64,000 nt of DNA, taken from contig NZ_CP127294.1 in NCBI RefSeq assembly GCF_030285625.1, positions 444,001 through 508,000 of the forward strand. The letters are read 5' to 3'. The notes under the pieces are model-generated. The model was not told the origin of the DNA. It worked only from the letters and a program-made list of their open reading frames with translations, and searched no databases. Made by a program: the position numbers and the translations under genes. This DNA comes from Amycolatopsis sp. 2-15 (lineage in GTDB: Bacteria; Actinomycetota; Actinomycetes; Mycobacteriales; Pseudonocardiaceae). This document shows, piece after piece, positions 41,259 to 50,632 of the stretch (the first letter of the stretch is position 1; each line of letters starts with the position of its first letter).

Positions 41259-42455
41259 TTACGTGTGCGCCAGCTCGCGTGTGCGGACCTGCATCGTGGT
41301 GCCCACCCCGACGGCGGCCGCGGCGAGCACGAGCCACACGGCCACGGCGGCGATGAGCCACGCCCAGCCGGCTTCGCCGTAGATCACCGCGCCGACCGCG
41401 CCGCCGACGCTGCTGCCGAGGTAGTACATGAGCGTGTAGAAGCCGCCGGTCTGGCCACGGGCGTTCTCGGGCGCCTCGGCAGCGGCCCAGCTGTTGGCGA
41501 TGGCGTGGGCGGCGAAGAACGAGCAGGTCAGCACTACGAAGCCCACCGCGACCATGGCCACGGAGTCCGGGATCGTGAGCGCCGCGCCGACCGCCATGAG
41601 CAGCAACGCGCCGATGATCGCGCGGCGGCGGCCGATCCTCGTCGCCAGCCGGTTGGCCGTGGCGGAGGAGACCGAGCCCAGCGCGTAGGCGAGGAAGACG
41701 AGTGAGGCGATGGCTTCCGACAGGTGCAGTTCGCCGGTGAGCCGGAAGCCCGCGGCGTTGTAGAGCGCGACGAACGAGCCCATGGCCAGCAGCGCGACGG
41801 CGTACTGGGCCAGCAGCACGGGTTTGCGCACGGCGTGGAGCAGGCCGATCCCGACGTCACGCAGGGTTTGCCGGTCTTCCTGGTGCTGCCGGCCCCTCGG
41901 CAGCACGACGACGGTGACGACCGCGCACACCAGCGAGATGCCGGCCACGACGTACAGCGCACCGCGCCAGCCCAGCGGACCCGCGGTGAAACCCGTCGCG
42001 AGGCGGCCGGTCATGCCGCCGATGGAGTTGCCGGCGATCATCGCGCCCACCGCCGCCGCGACGCCGACCTTGCCGAGCCGCTCGACGAGGTACGCGGTGG
42101 CGACGCCGGGGAAGCCCGCGATCGCCACACCCTGGACAGCACGCAACACCAGCATCACCGAGTACGACGGCACCAGCGGCAGCAGCAGCCCCAGCACCGC
42201 CGAGATCACCACCGACGCGATGATCACCGACCGGCGCCCGACCACTTCGGACAGTGCCGCGATGGGCAGCACGGAAATCGCCAGCGCGCCCGTCGCCACA
42301 CTCACCGCGAGCGACGCGCCACCGGGGTCGAGGTGGTACTGCTGCGCGAGCTGCGGCAGCACCGGCTGCGGCGCGTAGAGCAGCGCGAACGACGTGAACC
42401 CGGCAGCGGCGACGGCGACCTTGACCCGGACGGTGGTACTGGCAGTAGTGGTCAC
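41259..42455 (-). CDS. 12-TM MFS transporter, YnfM-like
   Basis: 398 residues with 12 helices. ALLYAPQPVLPQLAQQYHL in helix 1 and the motif A-like LSEVVGRRSVIIAS are typical of the YnfM/inner membrane transport group; a second motif A is TANRLATRIGRRRAIIGAL. Members export arabinose or toxic compounds, but the substrate here is unknown. GTG 42455. It is divergent from a LysR gene across 64 bases that contain the direct repeat CCAATACG; the LysR protein is its probable regulator. Confidence 0.9.
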   Translation of the reverse strand: MTTTASTTVRVKVAVAAAGFTSFALLYAPQPVLPQLAQQYHLDPGGASLAVSVATGALAISVLPIAALSEVVGRRSVIIASVVISAVLGLLLPLVPSYSVMLVLRAVQGVAIAGFPGVATAYLVERLGKVGVAAAVGAMIAGNSIGGMTGRLATGFTAGPLGWRGALYVVAGISLVCAVVTVVVLPRGRQHQEDRQTLRDVGIGLLHAVRKPVLLAQYAVALLAMGSFVALYNAAGFRLTGELHLSEAIASLVFLAYALGSVSSATANRLATRIGRRRAIIGALLLMAVGAALTIPDSVAMVAVGFVVLTCSFFAAHAIANSWAAAEAPENARGQTGGFYTLMYYLGSSVGGAVGAVIYGEAGWAWLIAAVAVWLVLAAAAVGVGTTMQVRTRELAHT

Positions 42456-42519
42456 ATCCGCCGAAAGTAAGGAGAGCTAACCAATACGTCCAATACGGTT
42501 GTGCGCGATAATCCATATT

Positions 42520-43413
42520 GTGACGCATGAAAACCTGACTTCCCAGCTCGCGCCCCACCTGCTGCTCCTCGCGACCCTGCGGAGCACGAGGAACGTCACA
42601 CGCGCGGCCGAGCTGCTGGGTGTGCCGCAGCCCACGGTGAGCCGGCGGCTGGCCGCGCTCGGGGAGTCGCTGGGGGCGCCGCTGACGGTGCCGGACGGGC
42701 GGGGGATCCGGCTGACGCGGGCCGCGGAGCTGTTGGCGGAGGCGTCCGAACGAGCGCTGGCTTCCGTCGACGCGGGGGCGCGGTTGGCGCGGGAGGAGAT
42801 CGAGCCGGAGAGCGGGCGGGTGGTGCTGGGGTTCCTGCACCTGCTGGGGAGGTCGTTGGTGCCGTCGTTGCTGCGGGGGTATCGGGCACAGGTGCCGGGG
42901 GCGCGGTTCACGTTGGTGCAGGGGTCGCGGCAGGAGATGGTCGACCGGTTGGCGGGTGGCGAGCTGGATTTGGCGTTGCTGGCGCCGGTTCCGTCGGATG
43001 TGGTGTTCGAGACGGCGGTGTTGGCGACGCAGCCGATCTTGTTGTCGGTGCCTTCGGGGCATCGGTTGGCTGGGCGCGTGGGGGTGCGGATGACGGAGCT
43101 GGCGGATGAGGAGTTCGTGATGCTGGAGCCCGGGTACGGGCTGAGGCGGATCACGGACGAGTTGTGTGCGGAGGCGGGGTTTTCGCCGAGGATCGCGTTC
43201 GAGGGGCAGGAGTCGGACACCGTGCGGGGGTTGGTGGCGGCGGGGCTGGGGGTGGCGCTGTTGCCGCATTTCGAGCCGGGGGCGCCGGCGGGGGTGGCGG
43301 AGGTGCCGATCGAGCCGCCGGTGGGGAGGACGATCGGGCTGGCTTGGCGACGGGGGGAGCCGGTTAGCCGGGCGGTGGGGGTTTTTCGGGATTTCGTGTT
43401 GGGGCGGAGTTGA
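42520..43413 (+). CDS. LysR-family transcriptional regulator
   Basis: About 297 residues. The N-terminal HTH is LATLRSTRNVTRAAELLGVP followed by QPTVSRRLAALGESLGAPL, and the effector domain shows ESGRVVLGFLHLLGRSLVPS, GELDLALLAPVPSDVVFE and RGLVAAGLGVALLPHFEPGA. GTG 42520 (MTHENLTSQLAP) was chosen; GTG 42499 upstream is possible. A T-N11-A-like ATAATCCATATTGT lies at the start. The second half of the gene is unusually G-rich in the coding strand. It most likely controls the divergent MFS gene. Confidence 0.88.
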   Translation: MTHENLTSQLAPHLLLLATLRSTRNVTRAAELLGVPQPTVSRRLAALGESLGAPLTVPDGRGIRLTRAAELLAEASERALASVDAGARLAREEIEPESGRVVLGFLHLLGRSLVPSLLRGYRAQVPGARFTLVQGSRQEMVDRLAGGELDLALLAPVPSDVVFETAVLATQPILLSVPSGHRLAGRVGVRMTELADEEFVMLEPGYGLRRITDELCAEAGFSPRIAFEGQESDTVRGLVAAGLGVALLPHFEPGAPAGVAEVPIEPPVGRTIGLAWRRGEPVSRAVGVFRDFVLGRS

Positions 43414-43461
43414 GGTGATGCGGTTCTCGCGGGAGCGCGTTGTGTGGGGTGGGGGTTTCCG

Positions 43462-43531
43462 GGTCCTCGCAGGGCGTGTTGCGGTGGGGCGCTGGCGGCT
43501 GGAGTTTCGGTCCTCGCAGGGCGTGTTGCGG
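43462..43531. repeat. Pair of 23-bp direct repeats, intergenic
   Basis: GGTCCTCGCAGGGCGTGTTG followed by CGG occurs exactly twice (43462-43484 and 43509-43531), 47 bp apart, each preceded by GTTTC. They lie in the 410-base stretch 43414-43823 after the LysR gene, where I see no gene. The element looks like a dispersed intergenic repeat; the same strand is strongly G-rich. Confidence 0.6.
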
Positions 43532-43725
43532 CAGGCGTGCACCCCGAAGCTGGATTGTGTTGACGGCCGGTGAGCCGACCGCAAGGAGGCTTCGGATCGG
43601 GGTGCCGGGGCGGGTCTGGGTGCAGGTGCCGCTAAGTGGGTGGGCGGCGGTGTGGAGGGCAGACGCGGCCCGGGTGCCCGGTTGGGTTGGGCAGACGGCC
43701 GGCGGTTGGGTGGGGGGCCAAAGCG

Positions 43726-43774
43726 CCCCAATGTGGCGTTCGGTGCGTTCAGCGCAACCAATGCCGCATTGGGG
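43726..43774. repeat. Palindromic element, locus A (single-copy arms)
   Basis: A 49-bp imperfect palindrome running from CCCCAATGTGGCGTTCGG to CAATGCCGCATTGGGG, with central GCGTTCAGCGC. Left and right arms match at 19 of 24 positions and would form a long hairpin. Related elements lie at 44153-44231 and 61835-61943. Confidence 0.8.
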
Positions 43775-43823
43775 GTGAGGCGGGCGCAGGTGGCATTCGC
43801 TGCGGCGGAGCGGGGGCTGGGGT

Positions 43824-44075
43824 TCAGGCCTGAGGGTCGCGTTGCGGGCGAGGGCGGCGGGGGTTTTCTGTTGCCTCATCGCCAGCCGGCAAGGGGACTT
43901 CGACCGGGGCGGCGGTCAGGTCCTTCGCGTCGAGGAGGGTGTCGGCGACGGAGCAGGCGGATTCTGCCGCGACGCCGGTGCGGATGAAGAATTCGGCGCG
44001 GGACAGCGTGAGGGGACCTTCGCGCAGGGCCACTCCCAGGCGTTCGGATTCGGTGAGGTCCATGTCCAGCGTCAC
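43824..44075 (-). CDS. Small hypothetical protein flanked by palindromic repeats
   Basis: An 83-residue frame, MTLDMDLTESERLGVALREG then PLTLSRAEFFIRTGV, with helical, balanced composition for the first 65 residues and a charged Pro/Arg tail. GTG 44075 has no clear ribosome-binding site; an ATG at 44063 is possible. No family is recognised. It sits exactly between two copies of the palindromic element, so it may be a short island gene or a chance frame. Confidence 0.45.
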   Translation of the reverse strand: MTLDMDLTESERLGVALREGPLTLSRAEFFIRTGVAAESACSVADTLLDAKDLTAAPVEVPLPAGDEATENPRRPRPQRDPQA

Positions 44076-44152
44076 GCGGCCGGCAGTTCTGGATATGAGC
44101 TGCGGGCCAGCCTAGGCACCTGGGGCGCGCGGTGGGTGGAGACGCCGAAGCG

Positions 44153-44231
44153 CCCCAATGTGGCGTTCGGTGCGTTGAGCGCAACGAACGCCGCATTGGG
44201 TGCGTTGAGCGCAACGAACGCCGCATTGGGG
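44153..44231. repeat. Palindromic element, locus B (right arm duplicated)
   Basis: The element starts CCCCAATGTGGCGTTCGG; its right half, a 30-bp unit beginning TGCGTTGAGCGCAACG and ending CGCCGCATTGGG, occurs twice in perfect tandem (44171-44200 and 44201-44230). The unit length keeps any reading frame and one unit alone folds back on the left arm. Confidence 0.88.
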
Positions 44232-44250
44232 CGCGGGGTGGAGCTGGGGG

Positions 44251-45675
<1,425 letters not shown>

Positions 45676-45707
45676 AGTGAGCAACCTTTGGGCGCAGATG
45701 AACCGCG

Positions 45708-45735
45708 ACCCCGGCCTCCTTGAGGAGACCGGGGT
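45708..45735 (-). terminator. Hairpin downstream of the DUF3117 gene
   Basis: ACCCCGG (45708-45714) pairs with CCGGGGT (45729-45735), 31 bases past the DUF3117 stop; CCTCCTTGAGGAG in the loop forms a second short stem. It overlaps the upstream region of pepA. Confidence 0.5.
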
Positions 45736-45765
45736 TCGGTGAGTGGATGGGGAGGGGAGCCGGAA

Positions 45766-45933
45766 TCAGCCGGTGACCTCCTGAAGTGCTGCGCCGAGGT
45801 CCTTCGCTTCTTCTGCGGAGAGCTCGACGACGAGACGGCCGCCACCTTCCAATGGCACCCGCATCACGAGGCCCCGCCCCTCCTTGGTCACTTCGAGGGG
45901 ACCATCTCCGGTCCGGGGCTTCATGGCCGCCAT
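45766..45933 (-). CDS. DUF3117 small protein
   Basis: 55 residues: MAAMKPRTGDGPLEVTKEGR then GLVMRVPLEGGGRLVVELSA and EEAKDLGAALQEVTG, a full-length DUF3117 protein of the kind conserved across Actinobacteria. ATG 45933 is preceded by GGAGGGAG; longer frames upstream lack start signals. Function unknown. Confidence 0.9.
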   Translation of the reverse strand: MAAMKPRTGDGPLEVTKEGRGLVMRVPLEGGGRLVVELSAEEAKDLGAALQEVTG

Positions 45934-46132
45934 AGCGTGCTCCCTCCGTCTCAACCGGCGCGCCCGGGTCGCGCACTCCCATGCCAGCCGGGTCTTGACC
46001 CCCATTGTCCCTCATCAGCGGCCGGGCGCGAACGCGGACCGATCATTTGCCGCCGTATCGGTGCTGGTATGCGCCACGCGGGGCTGAAACACTCGGCGGA
46101 AGACCCACGATTACGCCAAGAGGAGCACCACA

Positions 46133-46927
46133 GTGACCACACCCGCCGTCCTCCTGACCGCCGACGCCGACGGCGTGCGCACCCTGACCCTGAACCGGCC
46201 GGAGGCGTACAACTCGCTGACCGTCGAGCTCAAGGAACGGCTGCTCGCCGAGCTGCGCGCGGCGGCCGACGACGCGGACGTGCGCGCGATCGTGCTCACC
46301 GGTGCGGGCAAGGCGTTCTGCGCGGGACAGGACCTGAAGGAACACGTCGGGCTGCTGCAGGCGAACGACCCGGCCCCGCTGCACACGGTGAGCGATCACT
46401 ACAACCCGATCGTCAAGGCCATCGTGGACATGCCGAAGCCGGTCATCGCCGCGGTCAACGGCACGGCCGCGGGCGCGGGCGCCGCCTTCGCCTACGCGAG
46501 CGACCTGCGGATCGCCGCCGAGTCGTCGTCGTTCCTGATGGCTTTCGCGAACGTCGGACTGGGCCCCGACTCCGGCGCGTCGTGGACGCTGCAGCGGCTC
46601 ATCGGCCTCGGCCGCGCCGCCGAGCTGATGCTGCTGGCCCGCACCGTCGACTCCGCCGAGGCTCAGCGCATCGGCCTGGTCGGCGAGGTCGTGCCCGACG
46701 AGGAGCTCGCCGCGCGCGCCCAGGCCGTGGCCGCGAAGCTGGCCGCCGGCCCGACGGTGGCGTACTCGAAGATCAAGGACGTGCTGGCCGTCTCCGCGCA
46801 GTCCTCTCTGGACGAAGCGCTCGCGGCCGAGGACGAGGCCCAGACCGCACTCGGCGCCACGGCCGACCACACCGAGGCCGTGGAGGCATTCGTCGGCAAG
46901 CGCAAGCCGAGCTTCCAGGGCAAGTAG
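46133..46927 (+). CDS. Enoyl-CoA hydratase/isomerase (PaaG-like)
   Basis: 264 residues of the crotonase fold. The first oxyanion strand is AFCAGQDLKEHVGLL and the second IAAVNGTAAGAGAAFAYASD; NVGLGPDSGASWTLQRLIGL carries an Asp where hydratases have the second catalytic Glu, a pattern shared with isomerases such as PaaG. 2-enoyl-CoA hydration or isomerisation in fatty acid or aromatic degradation is likely. GTG 46133 follows GAGGAGCACC. It stands alone, followed by a bidirectional terminator. Confidence 0.9.
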   Translation: MTTPAVLLTADADGVRTLTLNRPEAYNSLTVELKERLLAELRAAADDADVRAIVLTGAGKAFCAGQDLKEHVGLLQANDPAPLHTVSDHYNPIVKAIVDMPKPVIAAVNGTAAGAGAAFAYASDLRIAAESSSFLMAFANVGLGPDSGASWTLQRLIGLGRAAELMLLARTVDSAEAQRIGLVGEVVPDEELAARAQAVAAKLAAGPTVAYSKIKDVLAVSAQSSLDEALAAEDEAQTALGATADHTEAVEAFVGKRKPSFQGK

Positions 46928-46939
46928 GACTCGAGAGAT

Positions 46940-46968
46940 GGTCCGTCCGGTTTCCGGCCGGACGGACC
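46940..46968. terminator. Bidirectional terminator, enoyl-CoA hydratase / tag
   Basis: GGTCCGTCCGG pairs with CCGGACGGACC around TTTCCGG, exactly between two convergent stop codons. Confidence 0.8.
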
Positions 46969-46970
46969 AC

Positions 46971-47540
46971 TTACGAGCGCTTCGCCCGGAAGCAGCCCGA
47001 GACGTGGTCGTCGACCATGCCGGTCGCCTGCATCAGCGCGTAACACGTCGTCGGGCCGAGGAACGCGAAGCCGCGCTTCTTCAGCTCCTTCGCCATCGCC
47101 TTCGACTCGTCGGTCACGGCCGGCACGTCGGCCATCGTCCGCGGCCGCTTGTGCGTCGCCGGGGCGAACGACCACAGCAACTCGTCGAGCGGCACGTCCA
47201 GGTCCGCAATCGCGCGCGCGTTGTTGATGGCCGCCAGGATCTTCGCGCGGTTGCGCACGATGCCGGCGTCGGCCATCAGCCGCTCGATGTCGGCGTCGCC
47301 GAAGCGCGCGACCTTCGCCGGCTGGAACTTGCGGAACGCTTTGCGGAAGTTCTCCCGTTTGCGCAGGATCGTGATCCACGACAGTCCCGACTGGAACGAT
47401 TCGAGCGACAGCCGCTCGTACAGCGCGGCCTCGCCGTGCAGCGGCGTGCCCCACTCCTCGTCGTGGTAGGCCGCGTAGTCCGGCGTCGAGTTCCCCCAGG
47501 AGCAGCGCTTGACGCCGTCCTGACCGAGCAGCTCGGTCAC
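46971..47540 (-). CDS. tag: DNA-3-methyladenine glycosylase I
   Basis: 189 residues. The Tag signature is seen in RCSWGNSTPDYAAYHDEEWG (Cys of the zinc snap and the E/W base-binding residues), SLESFQSGLSWITILRKREN (helix with catalytic Glu) and the C-terminal PTTCYALMQATGMVDDHVSG then CFRAK. It removes 3-methyladenine in base excision repair. GTG 47540 overlaps the preceding stop (GTGA). It is the last gene of a coupled operon starting at padR; M. tuberculosis tagA (Rv1210) likewise neighbours a DivIVA protein gene (Rv1209). Confidence 0.93.
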   Translation of the reverse strand: MTELLGQDGVKRCSWGNSTPDYAAYHDEEWGTPLHGEAALYERLSLESFQSGLSWITILRKRENFRKAFRKFQPAKVARFGDADIERLMADAGIVRNRAKILAAINNARAIADLDVPLDELLWSFAPATHKRPRTMADVPAVTDESKAMAKELKKRGFAFLGPTTCYALMQATGMVDDHVSGCFRAKRS

Positions 47541-48004
47541 TGCTCACCCGCCGTGTAGTCCGCATAGTCCTGCACGAACTTCGCGAACCGCTTCATCGAC
47601 TGGTGCACCCCGAGGGAGAACGCCGGGCGCACCGCGGGCCAGCCGAGGCGCCCGAGCAGCCCGAACGGCAGGTCGAGGTGCTCGGCCCAGACGAACGTGG
47701 AGCGCGTCGGCCCGTTGGCCACGACCTGGAACGCCGCCGTGCCGCGCACGAAGCTGCCGAGGTGGCGCATGGTCACCCGCAGCGGCGGCTCCCACGCGGT
47801 GACCTCCATGGTGTCGGTGAACCCGACGCCGGCGATCCCCGTGGTGGCCGCGATCTTCGAGCCGACGCTGCGCCCGTTGCCTTCGAGCACGCGCACGGTG
47901 GTGCCGAGCACCCACTCGCTCTGGCGCGGCCAGTCGGTGAGCGCCAGCCACGTCGTGCCCGCCGGTGCCTCGACCTCGACGGACAGGATCAGGTCACTAC
48001 TCAC
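47537..48004 (-). CDS. SRPBCC-fold (polyketide cyclase-like) protein
   Basis: 155 residues in the START/Bet v1-like fold: LILSVEVEAPAGTTWLALTD then WPRQSEWVLGTTVRVLEG, and a long C-terminal helix PAFSLGVHQSMKRFAKFVQD. Such domains bind hydrophobic ligands; none can be named. Its start lies eight bases inside the preceding gene, so it is coupled within the padR-tag operon. Confidence 0.82.
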   Translation of the reverse strand: MSSDLILSVEVEAPAGTTWLALTDWPRQSEWVLGTTVRVLEGNGRSVGSKIAATTGIAGVGFTDTMEVTAWEPPLRVTMRHLGSFVRGTAAFQVVANGPTRSTFVWAEHLDLPFGLLGRLGWPAVRPAFSLGVHQSMKRFAKFVQDYADYTAGEQ

Positions 48005-48311
48005 CTGCGGGCCTCGGCTCCGGCCGGGCCGCTTCGAGCTCCGCGACGCGGCCGCGCAGCTCGTCGAGCTCCACGCCGAGCCGGCGCATCACCCAGTCCA
48101 CTTCGGACATCTTGTACCCGCGCAGCACGAGCTGGTAGCGCACGTGACGCACGTCCTCACCGGTGATGTCCTCGGCGGGCAGGCGCGTGGGCGAGCTGCC
48201 CGGCGGCAGCGGGGCCAGCTCCTCGCCCCGGCCGAACACCACGGCGGCGAGCAGGAACACCACGGCGGCCACCAGCAGCATGACTACGAGGTAGATCAGC
48301 GCGGTCGTCAC
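47997..48311 (-). CDS. Membrane-anchored DivIVA-domain protein (Rv1209-type)
   Basis: 104 residues. One N-terminal transmembrane helix (LIYLVVMLLVAAVVFLLAAV), a short Pro-rich linker, and a DivIVA-type segment VRYQLVLRGYKMSEVDWVM followed by RRLGVELDELRGRVAELEAA (coiled coil). GTG 48311 overlaps the upstream stop (GTGA). DivIVA domains recognise curved membrane and organise polar growth; this short form is conserved near tag and gpgS in mycobacteria. Confidence 0.82.
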   Translation of the reverse strand: MTTALIYLVVMLLVAAVVFLLAAVVFGRGEELAPLPPGSSPTRLPAEDITGEDVRHVRYQLVLRGYKMSEVDWVMRRLGVELDELRGRVAELEAARPEPRPAGE

Positions 48312-48982
48312 GCCACGATCGTGGCACACCGGCCCCAGGAACGTCGCGCGAGCACGACCAGACGCACCGACAGCAGTACATACGCCACCATCAGCAACAC
48401 GCACGGAACGGACAGGAACAGCCGCGAGACGTCCACGAAACCCGTCGCCACCACGAGAGTGAGCACCGAAGCGAGGTTGATTCCGACGGCGCCGGCGATG
48501 AAGAACCCGCACGTGCGCGCCAGGCGGACGCCGTCGACGCGGCGGCTCAGCCAGCGCGCGCAGACCAGCGCGACGAGTCCCACGGCGGGGACCACGAACA
48601 CCGCGCCGTGGGAGAAGTGCGTGGCCACGCGGTACCACTCGGGTGTCGGGGTCGACAGGCGCGTCCAGTCGCCGAAGGTGAGGATCCGGGCGAAGTCCCA
48701 GGAAAGCTGCATCGCGGGCACGCCGAGCACGAGCTTCCACAGCGTGCGCACGCCGCTGTGCATGGACAGCTCCGCCTGGTAGTCGCCGGCCACCACGTCG
48801 ACGCCACCGAAGTCGGCCACCGCGCGGCGCTCGGCTTCTTCGTGCGGCCAGCCGCCTTCGCGGTACGCGTCGGCCGCGTCGTGCAGGCCGTCGCGCGCTT
48901 CGGCGAGCAGGTCATCCTTCGTCGACCGGCAGCCGACGAGCCGCCGGTCGAGGTCGGTCAAGTACCCCTCGATCGCATTCAC
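48308..48982 (-). CDS. Permease prefix domain membrane protein
   Basis: 224 residues. The N-terminal permease prefix/DUF1700-like domain reads VNAIEGYLTDLDRRLVGCRS and ARDGLHDAADAYREGGWPHE then EAERRAVADFGG. Four transmembrane helices follow, for example GAVFVVPAVGLVALVCARW and VGINLASVLTLVVATGFVDV. GGGAGG sits five bases before GTG 48982; an ATG at 49003 that overlaps the padR stop is an alternative. PadR-controlled membrane proteins with this domain are widespread, with unknown function. Confidence 0.82.
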   Translation of the reverse strand: MNAIEGYLTDLDRRLVGCRSTKDDLLAEARDGLHDAADAYREGGWPHEEAERRAVADFGGVDVVAGDYQAELSMHSGVRTLWKLVLGVPAMQLSWDFARILTFGDWTRLSTPTPEWYRVATHFSHGAVFVVPAVGLVALVCARWLSRRVDGVRLARTCGFFIAGAVGINLASVLTLVVATGFVDVSRLFLSVPCVLLMVAYVLLSVRLVVLARRSWGRCATIVA

Positions 48983-48999
48983 GCGGACCTCCCCCGCCG

Positions 49000-49323
49000 T
49001 CATGCCTCCGCCCGCAGGACGCCGCCGATCACCGTGGTGAACTCCCGCCACTCGGCCCGCTCGGCGGCCAGCGCCTGCTGCCCGGGGCGGGTGAGCCGGT
49101 AGGTGCGGCGCTTGCGGCCGGACACCACGTCCCACTCGCTGGCCAGGTAACCGGCCCGCTCCAGCCTGCGCAGCGCCGGGTACACGGTCCCGGTCGGCAG
49201 GTCGAGCGCGCCGTCGCTGCGCAGCGAGAGCGCCTCGATGATCGCGTAACCGTGCAGCTTCCGGCCGTCGAGCACAGCCAGCAGCAGCGCGTCGAGGTGC
49301 CCGCGCAACGTGTCCGCCTTCAT
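49000..49323 (-). CDS. PadR-family transcriptional regulator
   Basis: 107 residues: RGHLDALLLAVLDGRKLHGY then AIIEALSLRS and LPTGTVYPALRRLERAGYLA form the winged helix typical of PadR-s1 proteins, with RTYRLTRPGQQALAAERAEW as wing and dimer helix. It leads a coupled operon (permease prefix, DivIVA, SRPBCC, tag). It likely represses its own promoter, which shares 140 bases with the divergent cyd operon. Confidence 0.9.
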   Translation of the reverse strand: MKADTLRGHLDALLLAVLDGRKLHGYAIIEALSLRSDGALDLPTGTVYPALRRLERAGYLASEWDVVSGRKRRTYRLTRPGQQALAAERAEWREFTTVIGGVLRAEA

Positions 49324-49427
49324 AGGTGGGCAGTCTACTCATGTTGTCTCCGGAAGCGTAATCCCCCGTTCCTCGCCGGGGACCCGGGGATAACCCTGAG
49401 ATGACCCTGACCTCATAGATTTCTCTA

Positions 49428-49437
49428 CTACATGTAG
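49428..49437. promoter_or_regulatory. CTACATGTAG palindrome between padR and cydA
   Basis: A perfect 10-bp palindrome with the ATGT/ACAT core seen in PadR sites, 27 bases before the cydA start and in an AT-rich zone (ATAGATTTCTCTACTACATG, CTATCTATACAC). It may be a PadR operator or part of cyd control. Confidence 0.35.
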
Positions 49438-49463
49438 CCACACTATCTATACACTCGCTCGCC

Positions 49464-50630
49464 ATGGACCCCCTACCCATCGCGAGACTCCAGTTCGCGA
49501 CCACGACGTCGTTCCATTTCCTGTTCGTGCTGCTCACACTGGGTCTGGTGACCGTCACCGCAGCCATGCAGACGCGCGCGACGATCAGCGGCACCCCGCA
49601 GCTGCTCCGCATGACCCGGTTCTGGGGCCGGCTGTACGTGATCAATTACGCGCTTGGCATCGGGACCGGAATCGTGATGGAATTCCAGTTCGGGCTCACC
49701 TGGACCGGGCTCTCCGCATTCGCCGGTGACGTATTCGGCGCGCCGCTCGCGATCGAGACGCTGGTGGCTTTCTTCCTCGAGTCCACCTTCCTGGGGCTGT
49801 GGATCTTCGGCTGGAGCCGGCTCAACAAGTGGCTGCACCTGGCGCTGATCTGGCTGGTCACGCTCACCGCGTACGCGTCGGCGCTGTTCATCATGGTCGC
49901 CAACTCGTTCCTCCAGAACCCGGTCGGCAGCCACCTTCAGGGCGGTGTTCTGCGCCTCGACGACTTCGGCGCGCTGCTCACCAACCCCGCCCTCGTGGCG
50001 TCGCTGCCGCACGTCATCGGCGGCGCGCTGATGACCGGCGGCTTCTTCGTGACCGGCGTGAGCGCGTACCACTTCCTCAAGCGCACCGCGGAAGTCGACT
50101 TCTTCTCCCGTTCAATGCGGTTCGGTGTGGTCACGGCGCTGATCGGCAGCATCGTCACGATCAACCAGGGCTTCGAGCAGTTCGGCGAGCTGGCGAAGTA
50201 CCAGCCGGACAAGCTCGGCGAGAGCGCCGTCGGGGTGCCGCTGGCCGCGATGATCGGGATCGGGTTCGTCGCGCTGCTGTGCTCGCTGGCCGGCACGATC
50301 TTGCTGATCCGCAACTGGCTGATGCGCGCCCGGTTCCTCCACTACCTGATGGTCCCGGCGATCGCGCTGCCGTTCGCCGCCGCGATCTGCGGCTGGTTCG
50401 TGCGGGAGCTCGGCCGCCAGCCGTGGTTGATCTGGGGGAAGCTGCGCACGGCCGACGCGGTCGCCGACGTGCCCGGTGGCCAGGTCCTGTTCTCTTTCAT
50501 CGCGTTCGGCGTGCTGTTCGCGGCGCTCGCCGTGGCCGACTGGGTGCTGATGTCGCGGGTCGCGCGGCGCGGGCCCGAGCCGGAAGAGGCGCCCGCGGAA
50601 CCCGAACTTCCCGTACTGAGCGGAGTCTGA
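49464..50630 (+). CDS. cydA: Cytochrome bd oxidase subunit I with minimal Q-loop
   Basis: 388 residues, against roughly 450-520 for usual CydA. Heme ligands are all identifiable: His18 (TSFHFLF, b595), His183 (LPHVIGG, b558) and Met263 (AAMIGIG, b558). Glu98 and Glu106 of the proton/oxygen path (AIETL, FFLESTF) and GRQPW (317-321) are present. The loop between helices 6 and 7 that binds quinol is only about 25 residues (INQGFEQFGELAKYQPDKL), lacking over 100 residues found in typical enzymes. It reduces O2 to water with high affinity. First gene of cydABDC; cydB follows after two bases. Confidence 0.9.
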   Translation: MDPLPIARLQFATTTSFHFLFVLLTLGLVTVTAAMQTRATISGTPQLLRMTRFWGRLYVINYALGIGTGIVMEFQFGLTWTGLSAFAGDVFGAPLAIETLVAFFLESTFLGLWIFGWSRLNKWLHLALIWLVTLTAYASALFIMVANSFLQNPVGSHLQGGVLRLDDFGALLTNPALVASLPHVIGGALMTGGFFVTGVSAYHFLKRTAEVDFFSRSMRFGVVTALIGSIVTINQGFEQFGELAKYQPDKLGESAVGVPLAAMIGIGFVALLCSLAGTILLIRNWLMRARFLHYLMVPAIALPFAAAICGWFVRELGRQPWLIWGKLRTADAVADVPGGQVLFSFIAFGVLFAALAVADWVLMSRVARRGPEPEEAPAEPELPVLSGV

Positions 50631-50632
50631 CG

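Noticed and set aside
41857..43761. A 634-codon minus-strand open frame covering the LysR gene and the repeats.
   Set aside because: Antisense to LysR with Pro/Arg-rich sequence; open only because of extreme GC skew. Its ALNAPNATLG segment is the translated palindromic repeat.
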